Part shown: positions 15,213-21,828 of the stretch, piece by piece | How positions within the stretch are numbered: position 1 is the first letter of the stretch | Layout: every line of letters starts with the position of its first letter | Assembly (NCBI GenBank): GCA_024684465.1 | Contig: JAIKWW010000005.1 | Span: 1 to 32,983, forward strand | Direction: 5' to 3' | From: Clostridia bacterium | GTDB lineage: Bacteria > Bacillota > Clostridia > Peptostreptococcales > Anaerovoracaceae | DNA: 32,983 nucleotides | The notes under the pieces: generated by a model | Told to the model about the DNA's origin: nothing | Seen by the model: the letters and a program-made list of their open reading frames with translations, nothing else | Databases searched by the model: none | Position numbers and translations under genes: made by a program

Positions 15213-16166
15213 TCAGAAAAGATCTGTTTTTTTCAGGGCTTCGATAAACGAATCCGGCAACTGACTTTTAAATTCCACATATTCACCCGTGGAAGGGTGA
15301 ATGAAACCGAGAAGGATCGCATGAAGCACCTGGGATTCTATTCCCGGTACCCCTTTCTTCGGCCCGTAAACCTTATCCCCCACAAGAGGATGCCTGATAT
15401 GGGACATATGAACGCGGATCTGATGGGTTCTTCCCGTCTCCAGACGGCATGCTATGTATGAGAAACGGCCGGATCTTTTTAAAACTTTATAGTTTGTCAC
15501 TGCTCTGCGTCCATGTGCAGCATCCGTCACAGCCATTCGCAGTCTGTTTCCCGGATCTCTTCCCACCGGTGCATCCACTCTGCCCTCATCCTCTTTAAAA
15601 TTATTGTAAGTAACAGCTCTGTACTCCCTTGTGATACTATGAACAGCAAACTGTTCCGCCAGCTTCCTGTGAGCCGAATCGTTCTTTGCCACCACCAGAA
15701 GACCGCTGGTGTCCTTATCGATCCTGTGAACTATGCCCGGCCGTATAACTCCGTTTATGGATGAAAGGGAATCCCCGCAGTGATACATGATCGCATTCAC
15801 AAGAGTTCCGTCCGGGTTGCCCGGAGCAGGATGCACCACCATCCCCTTGGGCTTGTCTATCACAAGGATATCATCATCTTCATATACTATATTGAGTGGA
15901 ATATCCTGCGGGACGATTTCCAGTTCCTCAGGCTCCGGTATGTTCACCCGGATCACATCCCCCCTGGAGATCTTATAATTTTTTGCCACCTTTTCACGGC
16001 CTTCGATGCTCACATCTCCGCTCTCTATGAGTTTCTGTGCGAAACTTCTGGTTATGTCTCCTGCCATTTCAGTGACGAATACATCAATCCGCTTTCCCGC
16101 ATTTTTCTCATCCACTGTGAAGATTTCACATCTGTCTTCAGTTTCCATCGTTACTTCGTTTTTCAT
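15213..16166 (-). CDS. RluA-family 23S rRNA pseudouridine synthase (RluD-like)
   Basis: 317 residues. An N-terminal S4 RNA-binding domain (KRIDVFVTEMAGDITRSFAQ to about residue 78) precedes the catalytic RluA domain: LNIVYEDDDILVIDKPKGMV, VHPAPGNPDGTLVNA, PGIVHRIDKDTSGLLVVAKN with catalytic Asp150, and LETGRTHQIRVHM with SHIRHPLVGDKVYG. It isomerises uridines in 23S rRNA; the RluD/YlyB type modifies helix 69, but the exact site is not provable from sequence. GAGGAG precedes ATG 16166. The pairing lspA then rluA (gap 10 bases) is the standard Firmicute arrangement. Confidence 0.93.
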   Translation of the reverse strand: MKNEVTMETEDRCEIFTVDEKNAGKRIDVFVTEMAGDITRSFAQKLIESGDVSIEGREKVAKNYKISRGDVIRVNIPEPEELEIVPQDIPLNIVYEDDDILVIDKPKGMVVHPAPGNPDGTLVNAIMYHCGDSLSSINGVIRPGIVHRIDKDTSGLLVVAKNDSAHRKLAEQFAVHSITREYRAVTYNNFKEDEGRVDAPVGRDPGNRLRMAVTDAAHGRRAVTNYKVLKRSGRFSYIACRLETGRTHQIRVHMSHIRHPLVGDKVYGPKKGVPGIESQVLHAILLGFIHPSTGEYVEFKSQLPDSFIEALKKTDLF

Positions 16167-16176
16167 GGAGACTCCT

Positions 16177-16623
16177 CTACTCTTCCTTCACACCCTTGAA
16201 CACCCAGATGAACAGGAAAATGCATCCGAGAACTACGCAGATATCAGCGAAATTGAAAATGTAAGACCAGACTCTGAAGTCCAGAAAATCTACCACGTAG
16301 CCGAGTCTGACCCTGTCTATCAGATTGCCTATACCTCCTGCCAGGATCAGAGTGAGGAGAATCAGCTCCACCCGGTTTCCGTTTGATCTGTTTTTCAGGA
16401 TGTAAGCCGCTATACCGGCCATTATCAGTGCGGTGACGATCACCACTACGATCTGTTTTCCTGCCAGAAATCCCATGGCTATACCATCGTTGGGAATACA
16501 GTGAATGTAAAAGAAACCCGGAATGACCTGAATCTCATTCCACATCCCAAGTGTCGAAACAACCAGTATTTTCAATGCCTGATCTAAGGCTATAGCCGCT
16601 GCCGCAAGAACTATATAAAGCAT
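16177..16623 (-). CDS. lspA: Signal peptidase II (prolipoprotein signal peptidase)
   Basis: 148 residues with four membrane helices. It cleaves the signal peptide of diacylglyceryl-modified prolipoproteins at the lipobox cysteine, for instance that of ModA. The catalytic aspartates are in GNLIDRVRLGYVVDFLDF and FNFADICVVLG. The conserved NxGxAF loop is present in the variant form NDGIAMGF. A longer frame begins at 16728, but the 35 added residues are Cys-rich and unlike the family, and AGGAGAG just before ATG 16623 decides for this start. It is preceded by a 147-base leader with two hairpins and followed 10 bases later by the rluA-type gene. Confidence 0.95.
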   Translation of the reverse strand: MLYIVLAAAAIALDQALKILVVSTLGMWNEIQVIPGFFYIHCIPNDGIAMGFLAGKQIVVVIVTALIMAGIAAYILKNRSNGNRVELILLTLILAGGIGNLIDRVRLGYVVDFLDFRVWSYIFNFADICVVLGCIFLFIWVFKGVKEE

Positions 16624-16651
16624 AAACTCTCCTGTAAAAAACTCTATTTTT

Positions 16652-16725
16652 CCGGGCAAGCCTGTCTCCCGGATCCAAAATCCTCTATAACCACAATCGG
16701 ACGTGCTGCATGTGCAACCCGTCCG
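16652..16725 (-). other. Two hairpins in the yggT-lspA spacer
   Basis: Hairpin A (16698-16725): CGGACG/CGTCCG with an inner GTTGC/GCAGC stem and loop ACAT. Hairpin B (16652-16672): CCGGG/CCCGG with an 11-base loop. Neither has a clean T run, so they look like structured mRNA leader or processing elements rather than terminators. No known RNA family is recognised. Confidence 0.45.
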
Positions 16726-16770
16726 CATTGTTTCCGGATATTCTTTTTTCTGCCGATTCGGCCCGCGTCA

Positions 16771-17049
16771 TCAAAAGCTTACGAGAATCGTGATCAAAAT
16801 CCTTTCGATGATCTCGATGGCCAGAATTGCCAGCAGCGGGGAAAAATCCACGCCCCATGAATAAGTGAATCTTCTGCAGATTCCTCTGAACGGCATGATG
16901 AGCGGCTCAGTAAGCGAACCTAACCCGTAGTAGAACCTTCTCATGCCATCCGGCATAGAAGGTACGAACCAGCTCATGATGGCCTCCAGAACGATAGCCA
17001 TCACCGCCACTCTGCAGATACCACTTATTGCGTACACGATAAAATACAT
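16771..17049 (-). CDS. YggT family membrane protein
   Basis: 92 residues with two membrane helices (about 2-27 and 70-92) flanking a loop with the family block SWFVPSMPDGMRRFYYGL, TEPLIMPFRGICRRF and VDFSPLLAILAIEII. YggT/YlmG proteins sit next to sepF across Gram-positive bacteria and are linked to division or envelope organisation; the biochemical role is not settled. AAGGAAAAG precedes the ATG, eight bases after the sepF stop. The genes ylmH and divIVA that often follow are absent here. Confidence 0.93.
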   Translation of the reverse strand: MYFIVYAISGICRVAVMAIVLEAIMSWFVPSMPDGMRRFYYGLGSLTEPLIMPFRGICRRFTYSWGVDFSPLLAILAIEIIERILITILVSF

Positions 17050-17057
17050 ACTTTTCC

Positions 17058-17618
17058 TTATTTACGCCATGGACTCAGTGATTCATTCCTTGCAGCCAGA
17101 GCCTCCCTGGCCTCGGAAGTCTGAATTTCCACATTATCAGGTGCAATAACGAATATGTTGTTGGACACCTTACTCATGCCGCAGTCAAGCGCATAAACAG
17201 CACCGCTGAGGAAGTCAAATATCTTCCTTGCCCTGTCATTCTCAAGTCTCTCAAGGTTTACTATAACAGGCTTACCGTTTTTCAGACTGTCCACAATCTT
17301 TGTACACTCTTTGATATCTTCAGGCTCGACCACGATCAGCTTGATCTGCTGAGATCTGGATGAATTGTTCTGCATTCTTACCACCTTGTTATCACGTGAA
17401 TCAATCGTGGAAGGTCTGCTGAATGCAGGCGGATCAAACCGGACCGGAGCAGGGCTGGAATAACTGCTGCTTCTCATTCCGGAACCGCCGATCGCAGAAA
17501 CCGGAGCCGGCTTCTTTTCGGGAGCCTTCACAACCGGTTCTTCGTATTCATATTCATCATCATCATCGATATCCTCGACACCGATGAGCATTTTAAATTT
17601 ATTCAGCAATTCTGCCAT
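17058..17618 (-). CDS. sepF: Cell division protein SepF
   Basis: 186 residues. SepF tethers FtsZ to the membrane and bundles it at the septum. The N-terminus MAELLNKFKMLIGV is a short amphipathic membrane-binding helix, followed by an acidic and Ser/Pro-rich linker to about residue 88. The C-terminal FtsZ-binding domain is clear: IKLIVVEPEDIKECTKIVD, SLKNGKPVIVNLERLENDRA, RKIFDFLSGAVYALDCGMSK and VSNNIFVIAPDNVEI. GAGGTG lies ahead of ATG 17618. It lies between yggS and yggT, the standard ylmE-sepF-ylmG order. Confidence 0.96.
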   Translation of the reverse strand: MAELLNKFKMLIGVEDIDDDDEYEYEEPVVKAPEKKPAPVSAIGGSGMRSSSYSSPAPVRFDPPAFSRPSTIDSRDNKVVRMQNNSSRSQQIKLIVVEPEDIKECTKIVDSLKNGKPVIVNLERLENDRARKIFDFLSGAVYALDCGMSKVSNNIFVIAPDNVEIQTSEAREALAARNESLSPWRK

Positions 17619-17703
17619 GATCTACACACCTCATTGTACCTTCATAACAACACTTGATTACAGAAGCGTCACACCCGTCAGCCTCTGCTTCAGCTATTTT
17701 CAT
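17599..17703 (-). CDS. Possible 34-residue Cys-rich small protein between yggS and sepF
   Basis: ATG at 17703 lies two bases after the yggS TAG, and the frame runs 34 codons (MKIAEAEADGCDASVIKCCY then EGTMRCVDHGRIAE) to a TAA at 17599-17601 inside sepF in another frame. It has four cysteines. There is no Shine-Dalgarno sequence, so translation would depend on coupling to yggS termination. It may be only an open stretch in the 87-base spacer; I recognise no family. Confidence 0.2.
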   Translation of the reverse strand: MKIAEAEADGCDASVIKCCYEGTMRCVDHGRIAE

Positions 17704-17705
17704 TT

Positions 17706-18404
17706 CTACTGAAAATAATTCCGTGGTCCGAAGATCGCAGTGCCTACGCGGATGATGGAAGCACCCTCTTCCACAGCCACGACTCTGTCATTTGACATAC
17801 CCATGGAAAGGTATTTGAAATCGAGTCTGGGATGCTCTATTGCTGCGAGACGATTGTACAACTCCTTCATACTCCGGAAATACGGTCTCACATCTTCCGG
17901 ATCTTCAACGTAAGGGGCAATAGTCATGAGCCCGCGTACTCTAATCCGGTCGCACTTTTCCAGGACCTCATCTAGCAGCTTCTCTGCGCTTTCGAGATCA
18001 ACTCCGAACTTTGCCTCGTCTCCTGCTGCATTCACCTCGATGAGAATGTCCATCGTAAGGTCATGCTGAGCGGCTCTCCGGTTGATTTCTTCAGCCAGCT
18101 TGAAGCTGTCAACGGAATGGATAAGGCACACCTTATCAATGATATATTTTACCTTATTTGTCTGAAGATGTCCAATCATGTGCCAGTTCACCGGACCCAC
18201 CTGATCGTACTTGTCCAGAAGCTCCTGAACCCGGTTTTCACCGATGTCAGTCACACCTGCCGCAAGCGCTTCTTTAATGTCCTCAACCGTGTGATTTTTT
18301 GTCACCGCACAGAGGAGGACCTCCTTCGGGTCACGTCCCGCTCTCGTTGCAGCTGCTGACTTTTCAGCCTCTATCATGGCTATATTTTCCGCTATCGATC
18401 CCAT
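17706..18404 (-). CDS. YggS/PLPBP family pyridoxal phosphate homeostasis protein
   Basis: 232 residues. The family binds pyridoxal 5'-phosphate without known catalysis and balances vitamin B6 and amino/keto acid pools. The PLP lysine is Lys36 in VLLCAVTKNHTVED, followed by ITDIGENRVQELLDKY (here VTDIGENRV), WHMIGHLQTNKVKYI, the phosphate-binding end block LDFKYLSMGMSNDRVVAVEEG and RVGTAIFGPR. GGGGGCG precedes ATG 18404. It heads the sepF-yggT-lspA-rluA-type run, matching Bacillus ylmE; a promoter candidate lies about 120 bases upstream. Confidence 0.95.
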   Translation of the reverse strand: MGSIAENIAMIEAEKSAAATRAGRDPKEVLLCAVTKNHTVEDIKEALAAGVTDIGENRVQELLDKYDQVGPVNWHMIGHLQTNKVKYIIDKVCLIHSVDSFKLAEEINRRAAQHDLTMDILIEVNAAGDEAKFGVDLESAEKLLDEVLEKCDRIRVRGLMTIAPYVEDPEDVRPYFRSMKELYNRLAAIEHPRLDFKYLSMGMSNDRVVAVEEGASIIRVGTAIFGPRNYFQ

Positions 18405-18526
18405 TAGTCATCGCCCCCGTTCCAACTGAGATACCCCGCTGAAGTTCCGGATCAGATTACAAAACCGACCCGTCCCGGACGGAAATAAGACACTGTTTTC
18501 GGCCTTTTTTCTCCGGAAGTGATATT

Positions 18527-18556
18527 GTTATATCAATAAATTAATATTGCTGTCAT
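18527..18556 (-). promoter_or_regulatory. Candidate promoter for the yggS-sepF-yggT-lspA run
   Basis: Minus strand ATGACA (18551-18556), 18 bases, TATAAC (18527-18532), located after the HlyD-like stop and about 123 bases before the yggS ATG. The leader it would make contains the small hairpin CCGTCCGGGACGG near 18467-18482 followed by GTCGGTTTTG. Confidence 0.45.
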
Positions 18557-18574
18557 AAAATTGTAAACTGGATA

Positions 18575-19816
18575 TCAGTCAACTTTTATCAATTCGTCAT
18601 AAACCTCTACAGTCTGAACTTCCCTGGTGTTTCCGTCCTCGTCCTTCTGTTCAAAGGTCCCGGCTTTGATAAGTGATAATTCCCCGTCTGTATCTATTAC
18701 ACTGATCGGCGTGAATTTCGGTTCTCCGCCCTCTATATCATTTACATAGACGCCTATCTGCCCGTCTACGGACTTGATGAATGAGTTCTTTATGATCAGT
18801 CCACTCTCATCAGATGTTACCACGTCAGCAGTGACCTTTCTCATCGCTCCCAGCTCATGGAAATAGGTACTGAAGTTCATGATGAGCATGACTCTTTCTC
18901 CCTGATCCACCAGCTTGTAGACTTTTCCCTCCACATACTGTGAATCGGAAAGTTCCAACTTGACAGCAGCACCTTCCTTATACTTGCCCAGATCAGACTC
19001 ATCTATCCACGCCACCGCATACCAGTCTCTGTTGTCCACTATCTTGAAGAGAGGTTCACCCTTAACCGCTTTACCTGCACATATATTCACGGACTGACCG
19101 TCGATTGCCCTCATGGAGCCCTCGTCCAGCAGTTCCATGGTGGAAGGATTGATCTCGGATTCAAGGCCGTCCAGCTGGTAGCTTACAACCCCGGATGCCT
19201 GTGAAATTATGCCGCTGAAGCCCCTCGTCTTCTCAGGCACTCCTTCATCGTCTGAAATGTGATAACCCGGAGCCTCACTGGTCACATTGTCCAGTTGGGA
19301 CATGTAGTAATAGAGCATCGTGGCGTCGATATTGCTGCGGACATAACTGTTGATCTTGTCTGAAATCGCAGAAGACACAGTGCCCACATTGTCATTCACA
19401 TCAGCCAGAAAAGGATCCTTTGATGACAAGCCGTTGATCCTCCGGTTGAATATCTTCATCTCTTCAGTCGGCTCAGCACTTCCTGAATTCAGCACCACGA
19501 TGGACGAACCTCTGCGCACCATGGTTCCTTCTTCAAAATTGTAACCCACCGTTCCGTCAGTATAAGCATAGTATACGGATTCGTCCTTCACAATGTACAC
19601 GTCAAGAGTTTCGCTCTTTTTCAGTTTTCCGTACTCCACCGTCATAGTATCCGCAGCAGCGCCTGAGACCTTCGGATATACATAAACGACCCCGATAACC
19701 ATCACGAGAACCAGCAGATATATGATGGCCTTGACCATAGTCTTATTTATCCTGAACTTTTTTCTGTTCTTTTTTTTCTTCTGAGGACTTTCAGTCCCCG
19801 ATACAACCTCTGCCAA
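18575..19816 (-). CDS. HlyD-like single-span membrane protein of the sepF cluster
   Basis: 413 residues: a basic N-terminal tail rich in Lys/Arg (11-25), one membrane helix at about 28-48, then an extracellular part with short biotinyl-lipoyl-like and beta-barrel regions (TVGYNFEEGTMVRRGSSIVV near the start; EGSMRAIDGQSVNICAGKAV and WYAVAWIDESDLGKYKEGAA later) and a helical hairpin between. This resembles periplasmic adaptor (HlyD) proteins, but no ABC or RND partner is next to it. The start is TTG 19816 with GGAGG, and the trmD stop overlaps that ribosome site, suggesting coupling. Position next to yggS-sepF hints at an envelope role; the function is unknown. Confidence 0.82.
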   Translation of the reverse strand: MAEVVSGTESPQKKKKNRKKFRINKTMVKAIIYLLVLVMVIGVVYVYPKVSGAAADTMTVEYGKLKKSETLDVYIVKDESVYYAYTDGTVGYNFEEGTMVRRGSSIVVLNSGSAEPTEEMKIFNRRINGLSSKDPFLADVNDNVGTVSSAISDKINSYVRSNIDATMLYYYMSQLDNVTSEAPGYHISDDEGVPEKTRGFSGIISQASGVVSYQLDGLESEINPSTMELLDEGSMRAIDGQSVNICAGKAVKGEPLFKIVDNRDWYAVAWIDESDLGKYKEGAAVKLELSDSQYVEGKVYKLVDQGERVMLIMNFSTYFHELGAMRKVTADVVTSDESGLIIKNSFIKSVDGQIGVYVNDIEGGEPKFTPISVIDTDGELSLIKAGTFEQKDEDGNTREVQTVEVYDELIKVD

Positions 19817-19821
19817 AGTTT

Positions 19822-20565
19822 CTACCTCCGGGAGTTTTCTATCTTGTCGATTATCTTTCGTTCAGCCTTTTCCAGTTCCTGAGCTCCCTTGAGAAATTCC
19901 CTCCAAAGATCCGGACGGCGCTCCTTCGTGAGCATGCACGCCTGTTCGAAATTCCACAGTCGGATCTTCTTGTGATCACCGGATGTGAGTACTTCAGGAA
20001 CTCCCATTCCCTCGTACTCACGAGGCTTTGTATACTGGGGATATTCTATCAGTCCCGAATAAATGGATTCCTCCAGGACGGACTCATCATTGCCCAGCAC
20101 ATCTGGTATAAAACGGGCCATGGCATCTATGACCACCATTGCAGCCAGCTCACCACCGGTAAGGATGTAATCCCCGATGGTAATTTCCTCAGGTTTCCAG
20201 TAGTCAAGTATTCGCTGATCCACACCTTCATAGTGACCGCACAGGAATACCAGATTTTCCTCAAGAGCCAGTTCCTTCGCAAGTTCGCCGTCCAGCTGCC
20301 TTCCCCTGGGAGACATGTAGATAATGCGCTTGCTTTCGGCATTTACCGCCCGCAGCGCATCAAACACCGGCTGGGCCGACATTACCATTCCTGCGCCTCC
20401 GCCATAGGGCGTATCATCTGTTTTTTTATGCTTATCCAGTGTATAGTCCCTGATATTCAGAGTCCGCACATTGAATATTCCCCTGTCCTGTGCCTTTCCC
20501 AGCATGCTGGATCCCAGCACCGAATCGAACATTTCCGGAAAAAGTGTGAGAATATCAATATTCAT
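19822..20565 (-). CDS. trmD: tRNA (guanine-N1)-methyltransferase
   Basis: 247 residues, a normal length. It methylates G37 at N1 in tRNAs reading CNN, CGG-type codons, preventing frameshifting, using S-adenosylmethionine bound in a trefoil knot. Motifs: MNIDILTLFPEMF at the start, DDTPYGGGAGMVMSAQPV, IYMSPRGRQLDG, VFLCGHYEGVDQRILDY, EITIGDYILTGGELAAMVV, and PQYTKPREYEGMGVPEVLTS, then GDHKKIRLWN. It overlaps rimM by four bases (ATGA). The HlyD-like gene follows after five bases, where rplS would be usual. Confidence 0.97.
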   Translation of the reverse strand: MNIDILTLFPEMFDSVLGSSMLGKAQDRGIFNVRTLNIRDYTLDKHKKTDDTPYGGGAGMVMSAQPVFDALRAVNAESKRIIYMSPRGRQLDGELAKELALEENLVFLCGHYEGVDQRILDYWKPEEITIGDYILTGGELAAMVVIDAMARFIPDVLGNDESVLEESIYSGLIEYPQYTKPREYEGMGVPEVLTSGDHKKIRLWNFEQACMLTKERRPDLWREFLKGAQELEKAERKIIDKIENSRR

Positions 20566-21131
20566 CGAATTTCCTCCGCGCCCCCGAAGAGGCCCTCGAT
20601 TGGCTTAATCTTTATTATACCACTATTGATATCTATGTCGGTTATAATTTCCTTCACTCCGGGAACCAGATGTGTCTTTCCCTCATCATCCCTGATGACG
20701 TACAGATCCTGCGCCGTGTTCTGGAGCACATCATCCACAACGCCCAGATGTCTGCCCTCCTGGTCCACAGCCTCCAGACCTATCAGGTCAAAGAGATAGT
20801 ACTTTCCTTCTTCCAGCTCTCTGAGATCCTCTTCACCTATCATTAGAAATGAATCTCTGAGAGCCTCTGCAGCATTCCTGTCATCCACGCCCCTGAGCTT
20901 CAGGATCACCATGCCCTTCTGGTAACGGACTTTCTCAAATTCCACCCTGGGCAGCTCCCTCAGGTGCTTCTCCACTGCCTTTGGAGCCCCTTTGGTGTCC
21001 TTTTCGGCATAAGCCCCTTCCAGTTCCTCAAATCTTTCAGGATAATCCGTATAGGGATATACCTTGACCTCTCCCCGGATTCCCACTGCGCTGACGATCT
21101 TTCCGATCTTTATTTTTTCAGGCCTATTCAT
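20562..21131 (-). CDS. rimM: Ribosome maturation factor RimM
   Basis: 189 residues. RimM helps assemble the 30S head and binds protein S19. The N-terminal RimM domain is seen in IKIGKIVSAVGIRGEVKVYP, YTDYPERFEELE and the block YQKGMVILKLRGVDDRNAAE; the C-terminal PRC-barrel in LREL EEGKYYLFDLIGLEAVDQEG, GVVDDVLQNTAQDLYVI and HLVPGVKEIITDIDI. AGAGGAA precedes the ATG. A terminator-like hairpin lies in the spacer before it, and trmD overlaps its end. Confidence 0.96.
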   Translation of the reverse strand: MNRPEKIKIGKIVSAVGIRGEVKVYPYTDYPERFEELEGAYAEKDTKGAPKAVEKHLRELPRVEFEKVRYQKGMVILKLRGVDDRNAAEALRDSFLMIGEEDLRELEEGKYYLFDLIGLEAVDQEGRHLGVVDDVLQNTAQDLYVIRDDEGKTHLVPGVKEIITDIDINSGIIKIKPIEGLFGGAEEIR

Positions 21132-21162
21132 GATCTGTTCCTCTGCATCTTCCGCTTTCTGT

Positions 21163-21198
21163 ACAAAAACAAGCGAGGGCAGCCCAAAGGCCGCCCTC
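21163..21198 (-). terminator. Terminator-like hairpin between khpA and rimM
   Basis: On the minus strand GAGGGCGGCC (from 21198) and GGCTGCCCTC (to 21175) pair with one wobble around TTTG; a T5 run follows only after five further bases. It lies 30 bases past the khpA stop and 43 before the rimM ATG, so a partial terminator or attenuator is plausible. Confidence 0.55.
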
Positions 21199-21228
21199 TC
21201 TATCCGTCAGGCAATCGCCCTCCGGCCT

Positions 21229-21459
21229 TTACTGTACGATTTCAACAGTAACCTTTTTATCTTCTTTTGTCGCCGCAGCTCGAACAATATTTCTTAATGC
21301 CCTGGCAATCTTACCCTGCTTGCCGATGACTTTTCCCATATCGTCTGGTGCCACCTTCAGCTTGATTGTCATAGACTGCCTGCCTTCAACAGCAGTGACT
21401 TCCACGGCACTTGGATCATCTACGAGCGACTTCGCGATATCTTCTACTAATTGTACCAC
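21229..21459 (-). CDS. khpA: KH-domain RNA-binding protein KhpA
   Basis: A single small KH domain that in Gram-positive bacteria pairs with KhpB and binds RNA, with links to cell elongation and division. The GxxG loop is in GKVIGKQGKIARALRNIVRA; the domain opens VQLVEDIAKSLVDDPSAVEV and closes KKVTVEIVQ. The open frame continues up to a TTG at 21474 directly after the rpsP stop, but the GTG at 21459 gives 76 residues, the usual family length, with GGTGAG just ahead; I prefer it. It sits between rpsP and rimM as in Bacillus ylqC. Confidence 0.9.
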   Translation of the reverse strand: MVQLVEDIAKSLVDDPSAVEVTAVEGRQSMTIKLKVAPDDMGKVIGKQGKIARALRNIVRAAATKEDKKVTVEIVQ

Positions 21460-21474
21460 GATGCTCACCGCCAA

Positions 21475-21720
21475 TTATTCGATGATTCCGGACTTCTTGA
21501 GAAGAGACTTGACAGTCTGAGTAGGCTGAGCGCCGTTGCCAATCCACTTCTGAGCCTTTTCGGAATCGATATTGATAACAACTGGTTCCTTCATAGGATC
21601 AAAATAACCGATCTCCTCGATGAATCTGCCGTCTCTAGGAGCTCTGGAATCTGCCACAACTACTCTGTAGAAAGGCTTCTTCTTTGCGCCCATTCTCTTT
21701 AATCTGATCTTTACTGCCAT
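21475..21720 (-). CDS. rpsP: 30S ribosomal protein S16
   Basis: 81 residues: [20 protein letters not shown] opens the protein, then [20 protein letters not shown] and [20 protein letters not shown], all classical for S16, ending in an [10 protein letters not shown] tail. S16 is needed for assembly of the 5' domain of 16S rRNA. A longer frame begins at 21804, but the added residues are not S16 and TGGAGG precedes ATG 21720. It follows ffh, with a structured 109-base spacer, and is followed at once by khpA. Confidence 0.97.
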   Translation of the reverse strand: MAVKIRLKRMGAKKKPFYRVVVADSRAPRDGRFIEEIGYFDPMKEPVVINIDSEKAQKWIGNGAQPTQTVKSLLKKSGIIE

Positions 21721-21745
21721 AATAATACCTCCATAATTTTTCAAA

Positions 21746-21797
21746 TTGCCGACCCGGCCGCAAAACGGGATAAATCCCGCTGCCTGGCCGGCATCTG
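21746..21797 (-). promoter_or_regulatory. Structured spacer between ffh and rpsP, possible S16 leader or ffh terminator
   Basis: On the minus strand an outer stem GCC-GGCC pairs with GGCC-(GGGTC)-GGC and encloses a hairpin GCGGGA-TTTA-TCCCGT that is followed by TTTTGC. The inner hairpin with its T run could act as a weak terminator, and the whole fold could be a control leader for rpsP. No known RNA family is recognised. Confidence 0.45.
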
Positions 21798-21828
21798 CCT
21801 TCATGATAATGTGAACAAATATAATTTA

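Noticed and set aside
16624-16728. N-terminal extension of lspA by 35 codons
   Set aside because: The added residues are Cys-rich and soluble, crossing two hairpins; the AGGAGAG site before ATG 16623 and the family start point to the shorter protein.
19972-20799. 275-codon plus-strand open frame opposite trmD/rimM
   Set aside because: Both minus-strand genes are unmistakable and the plus frame spans their junction with no family resemblance.
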